In this document: positions 24,308 to 33,442 of the stretch, piece after piece | Layout: each line of letters opens with the position of its first letter | Numbering within the stretch: the first letter of the stretch is position 1 | DNA from: Halapricum hydrolyticum | GTDB taxonomy: Archaea; Halobacteriota; Halobacteria; Halobacteriales; Haloarculaceae | DNA length: 64,000 bases | Direction of reading: 5' to 3' | Assembly (NCBI GenBank): GCA_025517565.1 | Contig: JAOPKD010000006.1 | Span: 1-64,000, forward strand | Position numbers and translations under genes: made by a program | Notes under the pieces: generated by a model | The model's input: only the letters and a program-made list of their open reading frames with translations | What the model was told of the DNA's origin: nothing | Database searches by the model: none

Positions 24308-24991
24308 GTGTTAAGATAAGGATGAGGCGGCCGACGGTTCTAGTGCTCTATGCCAGAATTCGACCGCCTCAACGGAGATAGCGGCTGGATTGATTTGGAG
24401 TTTATGGAGCGCGAGCGGACACCCGAGGAGGTCGTTGAAATGGGTATTCAGTTGCATCTGGCTGTCTTATCGATTTCAAATACAAAACAACATCTTGAGT
24501 GGTTGGGTGTCCAACGCAGTCGCACGGCCATCCACAACTGGGTACAAAAGGCCGATCTACAGCCGAAGGGTACGAGAACCTCGAATTACGTTGCGCTTGA
24601 CGAAACTGTAATTCAGCTCGGGACTGAGCGCTATTGGCTGTACGCCGCCGTCGATCCCAAGACCAACGAATTCCTGCATGTGCGGCTGTTTCCAACCGCG
24701 AATTCAGGATTAACGCACGTGTTTCTGCGTGAACTCCGCGAGAAACACGACATCGACGATGCAACGTTTCTCATCGACGACGCCGACCATCTCCAAGCGG
24801 CACTGTCGCGACTCGGACTCCGATTTCATATCCGTCGCCACGGAAATCGGAATAGCGTCGAACGTGTCTTTCGTGAGGTAAAACGACGAACATCCTCGTT
24901 TTCAAATACATTTAGCAACGTCGAGCCGACGACAGCAGAGTCTTGGCTCGAAGCGTTCGCCGTCTGGTGGAATCGATGCCAAAGTTAACAC
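24308..24991 (+). mobile_element. IS6-family insertion sequence
   Basis: About 684 bp enclosing one intact transposase frame. The outer 7 bases, gtgttaa at 24308-24314, are inverted at 24985-24991. Beyond these the ends are only loosely alike. No matching 8-base target duplication is seen in the flanks, so the copy may be old or the true ends may lie slightly outside. Confidence 0.8.
24350..24988 (+). CDS. IS6-family transposase
   Basis: 212 residues. The N-terminal helix-turn-helix (TKQHLEWLGVQRSRTAIHNWVQKA) is followed by a DDE core: first Asp in YVALDETVI, second in FLIDDADHL and the Glu of NSVERVFREVKRRTSSF. Length matches haloarchaeal IS6 (ISH14/ISH15-like) transposases and the frame is unbroken, so it may be active. 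The stop lies inside the right terminal inverted repeat. Such elements move by a copy-in route with cointegrates. Confidence 0.92.
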   Translation: MPEFDRLNGDSGWIDLEFMERERTPEEVVEMGIQLHLAVLSISNTKQHLEWLGVQRSRTAIHNWVQKADLQPKGTRTSNYVALDETVIQLGTERYWLYAAVDPKTNEFLHVRLFPTANSGLTHVFLRELREKHDIDDATFLIDDADHLQAALSRLGLRFHIRRHGNRNSVERVFREVKRRTSSFSNTFSNVEPTTAESWLEAFAVWWNRCQS

Positions 24992-25155
24992 GGTGGCTGT
25001 ATCCCCGCCCTACTGCGCTACTCGGCCTTCGGCCTGTGTTGCTCGTTAACGACGGGGGCTTAGCGCCTGTGTTCAGCTAAACAAGGCCCAGGGCGCATAT
25101 CGGTCACCGGTCTTTCGGCAACTGACGAGGAGACAGATCGGTAGAGACAGATTGT

Positions 25156-25569
25156 CTATCGAACAACGGTCACCGGGGCCGGCGAGTGACGGAACACTTG
25201 CTGTGCGACGTTGCCGACGAAGAGGCGGTCGGCCAGCGAACCGCCGTGGCTACCGATCACGACGGCGTCGAACGACTCGGCCTGGTTGACGATCACCTTC
25301 GAGGGGTTGCCCCACGCGACGTCGGTCGAGATCTCCCTGTCACCGGTGATCCCGTGGGCCCGGTCGAAGATCGCCGACGCACGTTCTTCGGCGGCCTCCT
25401 CGATATCGTCAGCCAGCGCGAGGCTCGTCGCCTTTCCCATCATCCCCGAGGGCTCTCCGACGACGTGAAGGACCGTGATCTCCGCGTCAGGGTACGTTTC
25501 GAGCGCGTGTTCGAGCGCGTGTTCGGCCATCTCCGAGTCGTCCATCGGGACGAGGATGCGTGAAGTCAT
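25156..25569 (-). CDS. Universal stress protein (UspA family)
   Basis: 137 residues from ATG 25569. RILVPMDDSEMAEHALEHAL at the N-terminus and VIGSHGGSLADRLFVGNVAQQVFRHSPAPVTVV at the C-terminus give the ATP-binding GxxGx(9)G(S/N) form of UspA proteins. It is divergent from the Pit-family transporter, with a short shared promoter region, which suggests coordinated phosphate or stress regulation (inference). TATA-like TTTTATT sits about 27 bases before this ATG, ruling out the longer frame. Confidence 0.92.
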   Translation of the reverse strand: MTSRILVPMDDSEMAEHALEHALETYPDAEITVLHVVGEPSGMMGKATSLALADDIEEAAEERASAIFDRAHGITGDREISTDVAWGNPSKVIVNQAESFDAVVIGSHGGSLADRLFVGNVAQQVFRHSPAPVTVVR

Positions 25570-25592
25570 ACCATAGCTACGGATGGAGTAAG

Positions 25593-25599
25593 AATAAAA
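25593..25599 (-). promoter_or_regulatory. TATA-like element of the uspA gene
   Basis: Minus-strand TTTTATT, 24-30 bases before the ATG at 25569. Confidence 0.55.
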
Positions 25600-25634
25600 C
25601 ACCGATAGAGACGCGGTCGATAACGCAATCAGAA

Positions 25635-25642
25635 CCTATATG
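25635..25642 (+). promoter_or_regulatory. TATA-like element of the Pit transporter gene
   Basis: CCTATATG, centred 28 bases before ATG 25667. An alternative ATG at 25640 lies inside this element and is therefore unlikely to be the start. Confidence 0.5.
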
Positions 25643-25666
25643 CCGATTATATCCATAAGTTATAGT

Positions 25667-26842
25667 ATGGTTTCTATCCTCCTCCTCGTCGCCCTTGCGG
25701 CCGCAGTCTTCGTCGGATTCAATATCGGCGGGTCATCTACGGGCGTCGCCTGGGGGCCACCTGTCGGTGCCCGAATCATCAATAAAACCGCCGCCGCAGC
25801 ACTAATGACGTTTTTCGTCTTCCTCGGTGGATGGACAGTTGGTCGTAACGTGATCGACACGCTCGGCGGAGAACTCGTGCCGACGACAGCGTTCTCTGCC
25901 GAAGCAAGTGTCGTCGTGTTGGGCTTTATCGGATTAGGGATGTTGCTTGCCAATCTCTACGGCGTTCCGGTTTCGACATCGATGACAGCTGTAGGTGCGA
26001 TTGCCGGGTTGGGACTCGCTACGGGACAATTGGATTACGCCGTGGTTGGATCGATCATGGTCTGGTGGGTCATCGCACCGGTTGTTGGTTTCTGGTTCGG
26101 GGCTATCATCGGCCGCTACTTCTATGCGTATCTCGATCAGCGGATCGCACTCGAACAATCCAATGGGCCGCTTCTCACGCTCGACCGCTCTGGGATGATT
26201 CCCGTGCCGACACTGGGGCCAGGAACGACGCCTCGTGAGGTGGTCAGTACGGGGATAGTGCTGGCGATCGCTTGTTATATGGCGTTTAGTGCCGGTGCAA
26301 GTAACGTTGCGAACGCAGTCGCACCACTCGTCGGTGGAGGACTAATCGGCGTCGAGAGGGGTGTCGGATTAGGGACGATCGCCATCGGACTCGGTGCGTT
26401 CACGATCGCCCGCCGGACCATGGAATCAGTTGGCAACGATCTCACTGATCTACCGCTGTTAGCGGCGACAATCGTCATGGTCGTGGCTGCGAGTATCACG
26501 ACCGTAGCGTCGGCGCTTGGAGTCCCGATGAGTCTGGCTCTCTCGACGGTGATGTGTATCGTCGGCCTCGGCTGGGGCCGAGCGACGCGTCCGACAGCGG
26601 CGACCGACCTGGTGCGAGGCGATCTCGAAGCAGATATCGCGGTGGGTGCGGTGACGGCCGACACGCCGAACAACGTGTCGAGTGCCGGGGAAGAAGACCC
26701 TGAATACGTTCAAGACGCGACGGCGCTCTTCGACCGCTCGGCAGTCGTGCGGTTCGTTGCGTTCTGGATCATCGGTCCATCAGTGGCGACCGCTCTGTCG
26801 TACGTGGCGTTCGTCGCTCTTCCCCTTGCTGGGACATCATAG
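25667..26842 (+). CDS. Inorganic phosphate transporter, Pit family
   Basis: 391 residues with about ten hydrophobic segments. The duplicated PHO4/Pit motif is present: a weak first copy FVGFNIGGSSTGVAWGPPVG and a good second copy FSAGASNVANAVAPLVGGG. Family members import phosphate (or sulfate) with a cation across the cytoplasmic membrane. The first motif has Gly-Gly-Ser in place of the usual Asn-Asp, so coupling may differ. Its divergent neighbour is a UspA protein. Length is slightly shorter than bacterial PitA. Confidence 0.88.
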   Translation: MVSILLLVALAAAVFVGFNIGGSSTGVAWGPPVGARIINKTAAAALMTFFVFLGGWTVGRNVIDTLGGELVPTTAFSAEASVVVLGFIGLGMLLANLYGVPVSTSMTAVGAIAGLGLATGQLDYAVVGSIMVWWVIAPVVGFWFGAIIGRYFYAYLDQRIALEQSNGPLLTLDRSGMIPVPTLGPGTTPREVVSTGIVLAIACYMAFSAGASNVANAVAPLVGGGLIGVERGVGLGTIAIGLGAFTIARRTMESVGNDLTDLPLLAATIVMVVAASITTVASALGVPMSLALSTVMCIVGLGWGRATRPTAATDLVRGDLEADIAVGAVTADTPNNVSSAGEEDPEYVQDATALFDRSAVVRFVAFWIIGPSVATALSYVAFVALPLAGTS

Positions 26843-27159
26843 ATGCATCTTCCACCCACCGGATGATTCAGCCTCCGAATCGTGAATTAAACCAACTCTG
26901 TATGCTTCGTTCAACCTCTGAGTCGGTCACGCTGATTCGGACAAGGAATAGGTAGATCGATAGTGCCTGTGCAAGACGGAAGGCGCGTATCTTGCCCGCT
27001 GTTCAACGGTAAACCCCATGGTAGATACGTGCGCGAGCTAACAGCAAATCGCTGCCTGAACGAATCTCTGGCCGACGGTATCGGGGCGGGTGCGAGGAGT
27101 AGTTGCGATCTCTGAAATTTCCGGGAACGTTTTTCATCGCTTGGTCTGTACCTTCGAGT
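26843..27159. other. Intergenic region, nothing recognised
   Basis: 317 bases with no convincing ORF. The sequence just before 27160 includes a T-rich tract (acgtttttcatc) that may carry the promoter of the next gene. Confidence 0.5.
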
Positions 27160-27486
27160 ATGCTCGACATTGGTCCCTTGGCAGTCGAGTGGCTGGCTGC
27201 TGGCGCTATCGTCGCAGTGCTCGGCGGATTAGTGAAGTTCGTCGGCTGGACGTGGTTGTTAGCTGGCTACAGCGAATCCACATCACCGGTCCCCGACGAT
27301 GTCGTCCGAGACATTGCAGGTAACACCCTCTTGCGTGTGGGCATCGCCGTGGCTGCCATCGGCGTGCTCTCCTCCGTGACGGACCCCCCATCTTATTTCG
27401 GTCTTCTGGTGGAAGCTGCGATTCTCGTTGCCGTCCTGCGCATGTTCTACCAGCTATACACGTGGACGCCGACACAAACGGCCTGA
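27160..27486 (+). CDS. Small membrane protein
   Basis: 108 residues from ATG 27160 (MLDIGPLAVEWLAAGAIVAV). Three hydrophobic segments are visible (about residues 8-30, 54-70 and 76-96), with GWTWLLAGYSES and PVPDDVVRDIAGNTLLRVGI between them. This resembles the small archaeal membrane family DUF3784. A T-rich tract lies about 30 bases upstream. The function is unknown and the neighbours are not informative. Confidence 0.7.
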   Translation: MLDIGPLAVEWLAAGAIVAVLGGLVKFVGWTWLLAGYSESTSPVPDDVVRDIAGNTLLRVGIAVAAIGVLSSVTDPPSYFGLLVEAAILVAVLRMFYQLYTWTPTQTA

Positions 27487-28057
27487 ACAACCGTTCGTAA
27501 GATTTCCCGGGGTTCCCGAACCCGTCCAAGGGCGCGACATTGGCTAGCTACAGCTGCGACTGTACTGTATTGAATCTCTAAGTCTTGCACGCGGATTCTG
27601 GCAGAATATGAAACTGTCGTGTCAATCGGCGATTGATTTTCTCTGTTGCGACCAGTGTGGATGGATGCGAACTCCCGTGGCCACCACTCACCCGGTTGCG
27701 CATCGAACGAAAGCAAACACATTCCAACAGCAGAACACGAAACGTCGAACTCAGAGGCTGTCGGCCGTAATTTCGGTAAGAATCTCGGCGATGGGCGCTG
27801 GAGGCGCTTGTCCGACTGTCGAACGAATCCCCTTTCCAGGCGTGAGACGTCCGAATTCCGGCAGCTCAGAAACAGCTATTTGTCAATTTATATATTATTT
27901 GTGGCCATAGTGAAAGAGACATAGCGCGAATTGACTACAGGGGCCTACTAGCTTCAGACGGAATCTGCACCGTCAAAAAAGACACACAGCACGAATTCGG
28001 AGGAGCATCCTGAACTCCTTGTCGAGCCCTTCGAATGCATCCCTGAAAACACAAAAC
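27487..28057. other. Intergenic region, nothing recognised
   Basis: About 570 bases. A 100-codon frame at 27608-27910 is open but rich in Cys, Arg and Gln and lacks acidic character, so I do not call it. No repeats or RNA gene are recognised. Confidence 0.5.
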
Positions 28058-28065
28058 GTTTATTA
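28058..28065 (+). promoter_or_regulatory. TATA-like element of the lipoprotein gene
   Basis: GTTTATTA centred 28 bases before the ATG at 28089. Confidence 0.55.
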
Positions 28066-28088
28066 CAGATCATTGAAATAACGCTAGT

Positions 28089-28565
28089 ATGGCCCTCTTT
28101 TTGGACAGGCGACAAACAGTCGCAACCGTCTTGGCCTGTTCGATGATCCTGATTGCTGGATGCTCAGCGATGCCCGGCGGGAGCGATGCCAACAACACGG
28201 AACTGGGACGAATCACTGTCGAGAACGCCGATAACACCACTCACAGGGTCCACGTTCTCGTTGAGCGCGACTCCGTGCCTGTGTACGGAACGTCGGTCGT
28301 GTTGGATGGAGTCTCGTCCACTTCGAATGAGGCAGATCTCAGTATCGACCTCGCCGTTCTCAACAACTCCACGTGGACTGACGGGACCGGCAACTGGACT
28401 GTGTACACGAGAGTCGATGCGACCCCTTCGTGGAACGCACACGCGGTCTCATCCGAAACTGAGAGTGCCTGTACTTCGGTTAGACTGAAAATCGAAATCG
28501 ATGCGTCGGTCACCAGTTTCACGCCACCCTGTGAATCGTGGCCACCGAGTACCGACACTGAGTAG
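28089..28565 (+). CDS. Putative lipoprotein
   Basis: 158 residues. An N-terminal hydrophobic segment (TVATVLACSMILIAGC) ends in a lipobox-like IAGC with Cys25, preceded by RRQ, so export with lipid anchoring is likely. The mature part is a beta-rich, Asn/Thr-rich domain with many N-x-S/T sites and two further cysteines that could pair. No catalytic motif is seen. It stands alone in sparse DNA with its own TATA-like element. Confidence 0.7.
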   Translation: MALFLDRRQTVATVLACSMILIAGCSAMPGGSDANNTELGRITVENADNTTHRVHVLVERDSVPVYGTSVVLDGVSSTSNEADLSIDLAVLNNSTWTDGTGNWTVYTRVDATPSWNAHAVSSETESACTSVRLKIEIDASVTSFTPPCESWPPSTDTE

Positions 28566-28827
28566 GGCCGCCTCCGCCGAACTGCTGACCTGTTCGCGAT
28601 ATCCTGCCGGCGGTTCTGACGGGAACCGGCCAGGTCAAGACACTGCGGGTGTTACGCTCTGAGCGGAAAACTGGATACCCCGTCTGTGCTCAGTGTGTAT
28701 GTTTAGTGAGCAGTTGGTTCAGCATCGGGGTGGTGAAAAGAAGCACAGCGCTATGCTGACTATACGCTCTATATGCACACGCCGTTTGTATCAACCACTG
28801 AGAGTTTCAACAGAGACATTCCTAAGT

Positions 28828-28835
28828 GTTTTAGC
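28828..28835 (+). promoter_or_regulatory. TATA-like element of mutS
   Basis: GTTTTAGC centred 28 bases before ATG 28859; supports the ATG over the GTG two codons upstream. Confidence 0.45.
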
Positions 28836-28858
28836 CGATACCGCACTCACCTGTGGAT

Positions 28859-31519
28859 ATGAGCGAGGCGACGGGAATCGTCGGCGAGTTCTTCGATCTG
28901 AAAGCCGAGACAGACGCGGACATACTCGCGATGCAGGTGGGGGACTTCTACGAGTTCTTCGACTCCGATGCCGAACTGGTCGCTGACGAACTCGACCTGA
29001 AGGTGAGCCAGAAGTCGAGCCACGGCTCTTCGTATCCGATGGCCGGCGTCCCGGTCGACGACCTGACGCCGTATCTGAAGGCACTGGTCGAACGCGGCTA
29101 CCGCGTCGCCGTCGCCGACCAGCGCGAGGCGGGCGACGGCCACGAACGCGAGATCACCCGCGTCGTCTCGCCCGGGACCCTGCTTGCGGTGACCGACGCC
29201 GACGCGCGCTATCTCTTGACGATCGTCCACGACGAGGTCTACGGCCTGGCGTTCACGGACGTCACAACCGGCCGGTTCCACGTCACGACCGCCGCCGACG
29301 CCGACGAACTGCTGACGACGATCTACCGGTTCGATCCCGTCGAGATCCTGCCCGGACCCGACGTGCGAAACGACGACGACCTGCTGGAGCGCCTTCGAGG
29401 GCGGACCGACGCTGCGCTGACGCTGCATACCACCGAGGCCTTCGCCCCCGGGCGGGCACGCCACCGCGTCCGCGAGCAGTTCGGCGAGGGCGCACTCGAA
29501 AGCGTCGGGATCGAGGCCGACGCTGCCGTCCGCGCGGCTGGGGCGGTGTTGAACTACGTCGAGGAGACCGGCCAGGGCGTGCTGGCCTCGATCACCCGGC
29601 TGCAGGCCCACGGCGACGGCGATCACGTCGAACTCGACGCGACGACCCAGCGCAACCTCGAACTGACCGAGACGATGCAGGGGGACCGCTCTGGATCGCT
29701 GTTCGAGACGATCGATCACACCGTCACCAGCGCCGGCGGCCGCCTGCTGAAAAGCTGGCTCCAGCGACCGCGCAGGGACCGCGCGGAGCTCGAACGGCGC
29801 CACGCTGCCGTGGCTGCGCTGGCCGAGGCCGCGCTCGCCCGCGACCGGCTGCGGGAGGTGCTCGGCGACGCCTACGACCTCGAACGGCTGGCGAGCAAGG
29901 CCGCCTCCGGGAGTGCCGACGCCCGCGATCTGGTCGCCGCCCGCGAGACCCTCTCCCTGCTGCCGACGGTCCGGGAGATCGTCGCCGAAACCGATCGGCT
30001 GGCCGACTCGCCGCTCGCGTCCGTCCTCGACCAGGCCGACCTCGATCGAGCACGTGACCTCCGGGCGACGCTTGAGGCCGCGCTGGTCGAGGACCCGCCG
30101 GGGACGATCACTCAGGGCGGGCTGATCCGCAAGGGATTCGACGAGGAGCTGGACGCGCTGATCGAGCGCCACGAGGAGATCCTGGGCTGGCTCGACGAAC
30201 TCCCGAAACGCGAGAAGCGACGCCACGGGATCACCCATCTCTCGGTCGACCGCAACAAGACTGACGGCTACTACATCCAGGTCGGCAAGAGCGAGACTGG
30301 CGCGGTTCCCGACAATTACGAGCAGATCAAGACGCTGAAGAATTCCGAGCGGTACACGATCCCCGAACTCGAAGAGAAAGAGCGGGAACTCCTCCGGATC
30401 GAGGAGCAACGTCACGACCTCGAACGCCGGCTGTTCGAGGAGGTCCGCGCGGACGTCGCGACGCACGCCGAACTCTTACAGGACGTGGGGCGGACGCTCG
30501 CGGAGGTCGACGCTCTCGCGGGCCTGGCGACCCACGCCGTCCGGGCCGACTGGACGCGCCCCGAATTGACCGACGGCGACCAGATAACGATCGAGGCCGG
30601 TCGCCACCCGGTCGTCGAGCGGACGACCGAGTTCGTTCCGAACGACATCCGGATGGACCGCGACCGACGGTTCCTCGTCGTGACCGGCCCGAACATGAGC
30701 GGGAAGTCGACGTACATGCGCCAGACCGCCCTGATCATGCTCCTCGCGCAGGTGGGGAGCTTCGTGCCCGCCAGGAGCGCGCGGATCGGCCTCGTCGACG
30801 GGATCTACACCCGAGTCGGCGCGCTGGACGAACTCGCGCAGGGCCGCTCGACGTTCATGGTCGAGATGCAGGAACTCTCGAACATCCTCCACTCCGCGAG
30901 CGCCGAGTCGCTGGTGATCCTCGACGAGGTCGGGCGTGGGACGGCGACCTTCGACGGCATCTCGATCGCCTGGGCGGCGACGGAGTACCTGGTCAACGAG
31001 GTCGGCGCGAAGACGCTGTTTGCGACTCACTACCACGAACTGACGGAGTTGGGCGACCGACTCGATCCCGTCCAGAACGTCCACGTAGCGGTCGACGGCG
31101 ACCCAGATTCGGACCGCGACGGCGAAGAGGTGACGTTCCTGCGGACCGTCCGCGAGGGGCCGGCCGACCGCTCTTACGGCGTCCACGTCGCCGATCTCGC
31201 GGGTGTGCCCGAGCCGGTCGTCGAGCGCTCGCGAGACGTGCTCGACCGGCTCCGCAACGACGAGGCGATCGACGTCCGCGGCGGCGGTGGCGGGACGACC
31301 CAGGCCGTCTTCGATCTCTCTTCCGGGCAGTTCACGGGTGACAGCGACGGATCGGCCAGCGCGGACGGCGGGGCGACCGAGGACACGATCGCCGAGCAGT
31401 TCGGGGAAGACGCCGACGAGGTGCTGGAAGCACTGTCCGGGATCGATGTCGACGAGACGCCCCCGGTCGAGCTGCTGTCGAAAGTGCAGGAATGGCAGGG
31501 CCGGCTCGACAACTCGTGA
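28859..31519 (+). CDS. mutS: DNA mismatch repair protein MutS
   Basis: 886 residues in full MutS order. The mismatch-binding motif GDFYEFF is at about residue 30, connector and lever/clamp domains follow, then Walker A GPNMSGKST (about residue 611), Walker B LVILDEVGRGT and the signature THYHELTEL. A C-terminal helical tail (EQFGEDADEVLEALSGIDVDETPP) matches the dimerisation region. It recognises base mismatches and small loops and recruits MutL. No mutL gene lies directly downstream here. The next gene is a small coiled-coil protein 73 bases after. Confidence 0.96.
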   Translation: MSEATGIVGEFFDLKAETDADILAMQVGDFYEFFDSDAELVADELDLKVSQKSSHGSSYPMAGVPVDDLTPYLKALVERGYRVAVADQREAGDGHEREITRVVSPGTLLAVTDADARYLLTIVHDEVYGLAFTDVTTGRFHVTTAADADELLTTIYRFDPVEILPGPDVRNDDDLLERLRGRTDAALTLHTTEAFAPGRARHRVREQFGEGALESVGIEADAAVRAAGAVLNYVEETGQGVLASITRLQAHGDGDHVELDATTQRNLELTETMQGDRSGSLFETIDHTVTSAGGRLLKSWLQRPRRDRAELERRHAAVAALAEAALARDRLREVLGDAYDLERLASKAASGSADARDLVAARETLSLLPTVREIVAETDRLADSPLASVLDQADLDRARDLRATLEAALVEDPPGTITQGGLIRKGFDEELDALIERHEEILGWLDELPKREKRRHGITHLSVDRNKTDGYYIQVGKSETGAVPDNYEQIKTLKNSERYTIPELEEKERELLRIEEQRHDLERRLFEEVRADVATHAELLQDVGRTLAEVDALAGLATHAVRADWTRPELTDGDQITIEAGRHPVVERTTEFVPNDIRMDRDRRFLVVTGPNMSGKSTYMRQTALIMLLAQVGSFVPARSARIGLVDGIYTRVGALDELAQGRSTFMVEMQELSNILHSASAESLVILDEVGRGTATFDGISIAWAATEYLVNEVGAKTLFATHYHELTELGDRLDPVQNVHVAVDGDPDSDRDGEEVTFLRTVREGPADRSYGVHVADLAGVPEPVVERSRDVLDRLRNDEAIDVRGGGGGTTQAVFDLSSGQFTGDSDGSASADGGATEDTIAEQFGEDADEVLEALSGIDVDETPPVELLSKVQEWQGRLDNS

Positions 31520-31592
31520 ATGTCGTTTTCGTATCAGTATCCATTTGATTGTCTGACGGTAGTTTATGTCGCTGAGGGACAGATCTGTGTGT

Positions 31593-31985
31593 ATGAGTAG
31601 CGAACCCGCGGATCCGAACCCGAATGATACCGAGTCACCGAGCGACGACGCGTCGAACTCGCCCAGGCTGACTATCGCGCTTCCGGACGGGAGCACGAGC
31701 GTCTCGGACGCGATCGTGACGAACCGGGAGATGCTCCGCGAACCCCAGGAGCACGGGCTGGCAACCCAGGAGGAGATCACGCATCTCTCGGAAGCGATCG
31801 AGGGACTCTCGTCGAAGACACAGACGGCGACTGCCAAGTCCGAACAGACGCAGGCGACCGTCGACGAACTGCAGGACGTCGTCGAACAGCAGCGACGACA
31901 GATCGAGGAACTCCAGTCGATGGTCTCTTCGCTGGCGGACATTCTGGGAACCGAAGCGGAGTGGGAGACGTTCGACGACGCGTAA
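31593..31985 (+). CDS. Small acidic coiled-coil protein
   Basis: 130 residues from ATG 31593. A disordered, Pro/Asp/Ser-rich N-terminus is followed by a strand-like segment (RLTIALPDGSTSVSDAI) and a long coiled coil (residues about 62-118, heptad pattern in ATVDELQDVVEQQRRQIEEL). It follows mutS and could be cotranscribed. A scaffolding or partner role is possible but unsupported by any recognised domain. Confidence 0.65.
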   Translation: MSSEPADPNPNDTESPSDDASNSPRLTIALPDGSTSVSDAIVTNREMLREPQEHGLATQEEITHLSEAIEGLSSKTQTATAKSEQTQATVDELQDVVEQQRRQIEELQSMVSSLADILGTEAEWETFDDA

Positions 31986-32012
31986 CCGACCGGTCCGGAG
32001 CAGTGATCGATC

Positions 32013-33260
32013 CTATCGCCGACGAGCCAGCGGTTCGCAGAGCGCCCACTCGTCGTCCCGGGGATCGAGGTTCGCGGGCTCGCTGCCGCGCTCGGTGAGG
32101 ATGCCGGCGTGGAACAACATTGCTTTCAGCTGGAAGACCGTCGGCGAGTGGTAGCTCGCTCCTTCTTCGAGCACTGGCGTCCGGAGGCGACCGTCGTCGG
32201 TCAGCGCACGCTCGCGGACGTCCTCGTCTCCTCGCAGGAACAACTCGACGGTAAACGTCGGATGTTGGCCGTGGAGCCACTCGACGATCTCGACCAGCGA
32301 CGGATTGGCGAGGCCGTCGTCGTGCATCGTCTGCAGTTCCGTGACGAGCAACTCGGTGGCCGGATAGTCGAAGACGACCCGGCGGGCGAGCTGGCCCCAG
32401 CGCGGCGCGACGTCGAGAAAGCGCTTTCGGGAGCGCTGCCACTGCTCGAAGGTCGCAAGCGCATCGTCCAGCGAGGGATACTCCCGGAGCCCGAACCGGA
32501 CGACTTCTTCGCCGAGCGGGGTGAGCCGGTAGTCCGGCCCGCGTTCCTCGATCAGCCCCAGGAACGCCGCGCCTTCGATTGCGCCGTCGACCGCGCTGAC
32601 GACGTGCGCCTCGATCGCCTCGCGGTGGTCGCGGCCGCCCGCCATCGAAAGCGGGACCGCCAGATAGTTCTTGGGATGGTTGAGGCTGAAGTTGCGGTCG
32701 GCGACGCCCTGCGCGCTGGCCTGAAACCGGATCGCCGTGGCCTCGTCCGCGGTTCGGTTGCCGACGACCCGGGGTCGTTCGAGCACCGCGATCGAGCCGT
32801 CCGCGTCGACGCCGAGCACGCCGACGTTGAGCTGTCGGGCCAGCGTCCGGTCGGTCGCAGTAATCGCGTCGGCCGGTGCGCTCACGAACGCGACGTTGGC
32901 CTCGTTGAGCCGGTCGTAGGCCTGGATCACGCCGCGCTCGACGTCGACCCCGCCGCTGCCACGACCCTTCGCCTCGACGACGACAAGCGGCGGCTCCTCG
33001 CCGAGCCGCTCGACTGCCAGGTACTCCGGGTCCAGTCTCCGGACGCCGACCAGGTCGGGATAGCCAGAGCCGACCCGGACGTGGTTGAACGGCGCGAGTC
33101 GCGATTTGGTCCCGGCGTCGATCGGGCGGTCGTCGACCCACCGATCCTGGGCGAACTGTGTGTCGGCGACGACGTAGCTGTCGCCCTCGTCGTCCGGAAA
33201 GAGGTGGCTCTTCGTGTGGGCCAGTACGTGCGGCTCGGTCAGCGACGCCGCGGCGGCCAT
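32013..33260 (-). CDS. PD-(D/E)xK nuclease-like protein with C-terminal winged helix
   Basis: 415 residues from ATG 33260 (MAAAASLTEPHV). GSGYPDLVGV followed about 28 residues later by PPLVVVEAKGRG gives the PD...ExK signature of restriction-type nucleases. The second half has a winged-helix-like segment (IEERGPDYRLTPLGEEVVRFGL) and further helical parts. The substrate is unknown. It is convergent with mutS and its follower. A DNA-processing role is inferred from the nuclease core. A longer frame to 33287 is possible. Confidence 0.65.
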   Translation of the reverse strand: MAAAASLTEPHVLAHTKSHLFPDDEGDSYVVADTQFAQDRWVDDRPIDAGTKSRLAPFNHVRVGSGYPDLVGVRRLDPEYLAVERLGEEPPLVVVEAKGRGSGGVDVERGVIQAYDRLNEANVAFVSAPADAITATDRTLARQLNVGVLGVDADGSIAVLERPRVVGNRTADEATAIRFQASAQGVADRNFSLNHPKNYLAVPLSMAGGRDHREAIEAHVVSAVDGAIEGAAFLGLIEERGPDYRLTPLGEEVVRFGLREYPSLDDALATFEQWQRSRKRFLDVAPRWGQLARRVVFDYPATELLVTELQTMHDDGLANPSLVEIVEWLHGQHPTFTVELFLRGDEDVRERALTDDGRLRTPVLEEGASYHSPTVFQLKAMLFHAGILTERGSEPANLDPRDDEWALCEPLARRR

Positions 33261-33442
33261 AGCGCGGGCTTCGACCGGCCAGCTCAAGAGCGTTCCGCCG
33301 CGCGCGACTGCCGTCCGGATGCGAAGCGGGTGGGCCAGCGAAGAGTGGGTGATACAACGGGCCAGCGAAGAGCGGGCGCTGCAGAAGTGGGCACCTCAGA
33401 AGGCTCACTATCAGCCATTGCGACGAGAAGCACTTAAAGGAA

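Noticed and set aside
24992..25155. Possible outward extension of the IS6 element
   Set aside because: No longer inverted repeat matching the left end was found; short palindromes such as gccttcggcc are insufficient.
27608..27910. 100-codon plus-strand ORF in the gap after the small membrane gene
   Set aside because: Rich in Cys, Arg and Gln with no acidic bias; no promoter or ribosome site.
28847..30466. 539-codon minus-strand ORF opposite mutS
   Set aside because: Lies fully within mutS, which has all domains and a promoter; the antisense product has no recognisable motif.
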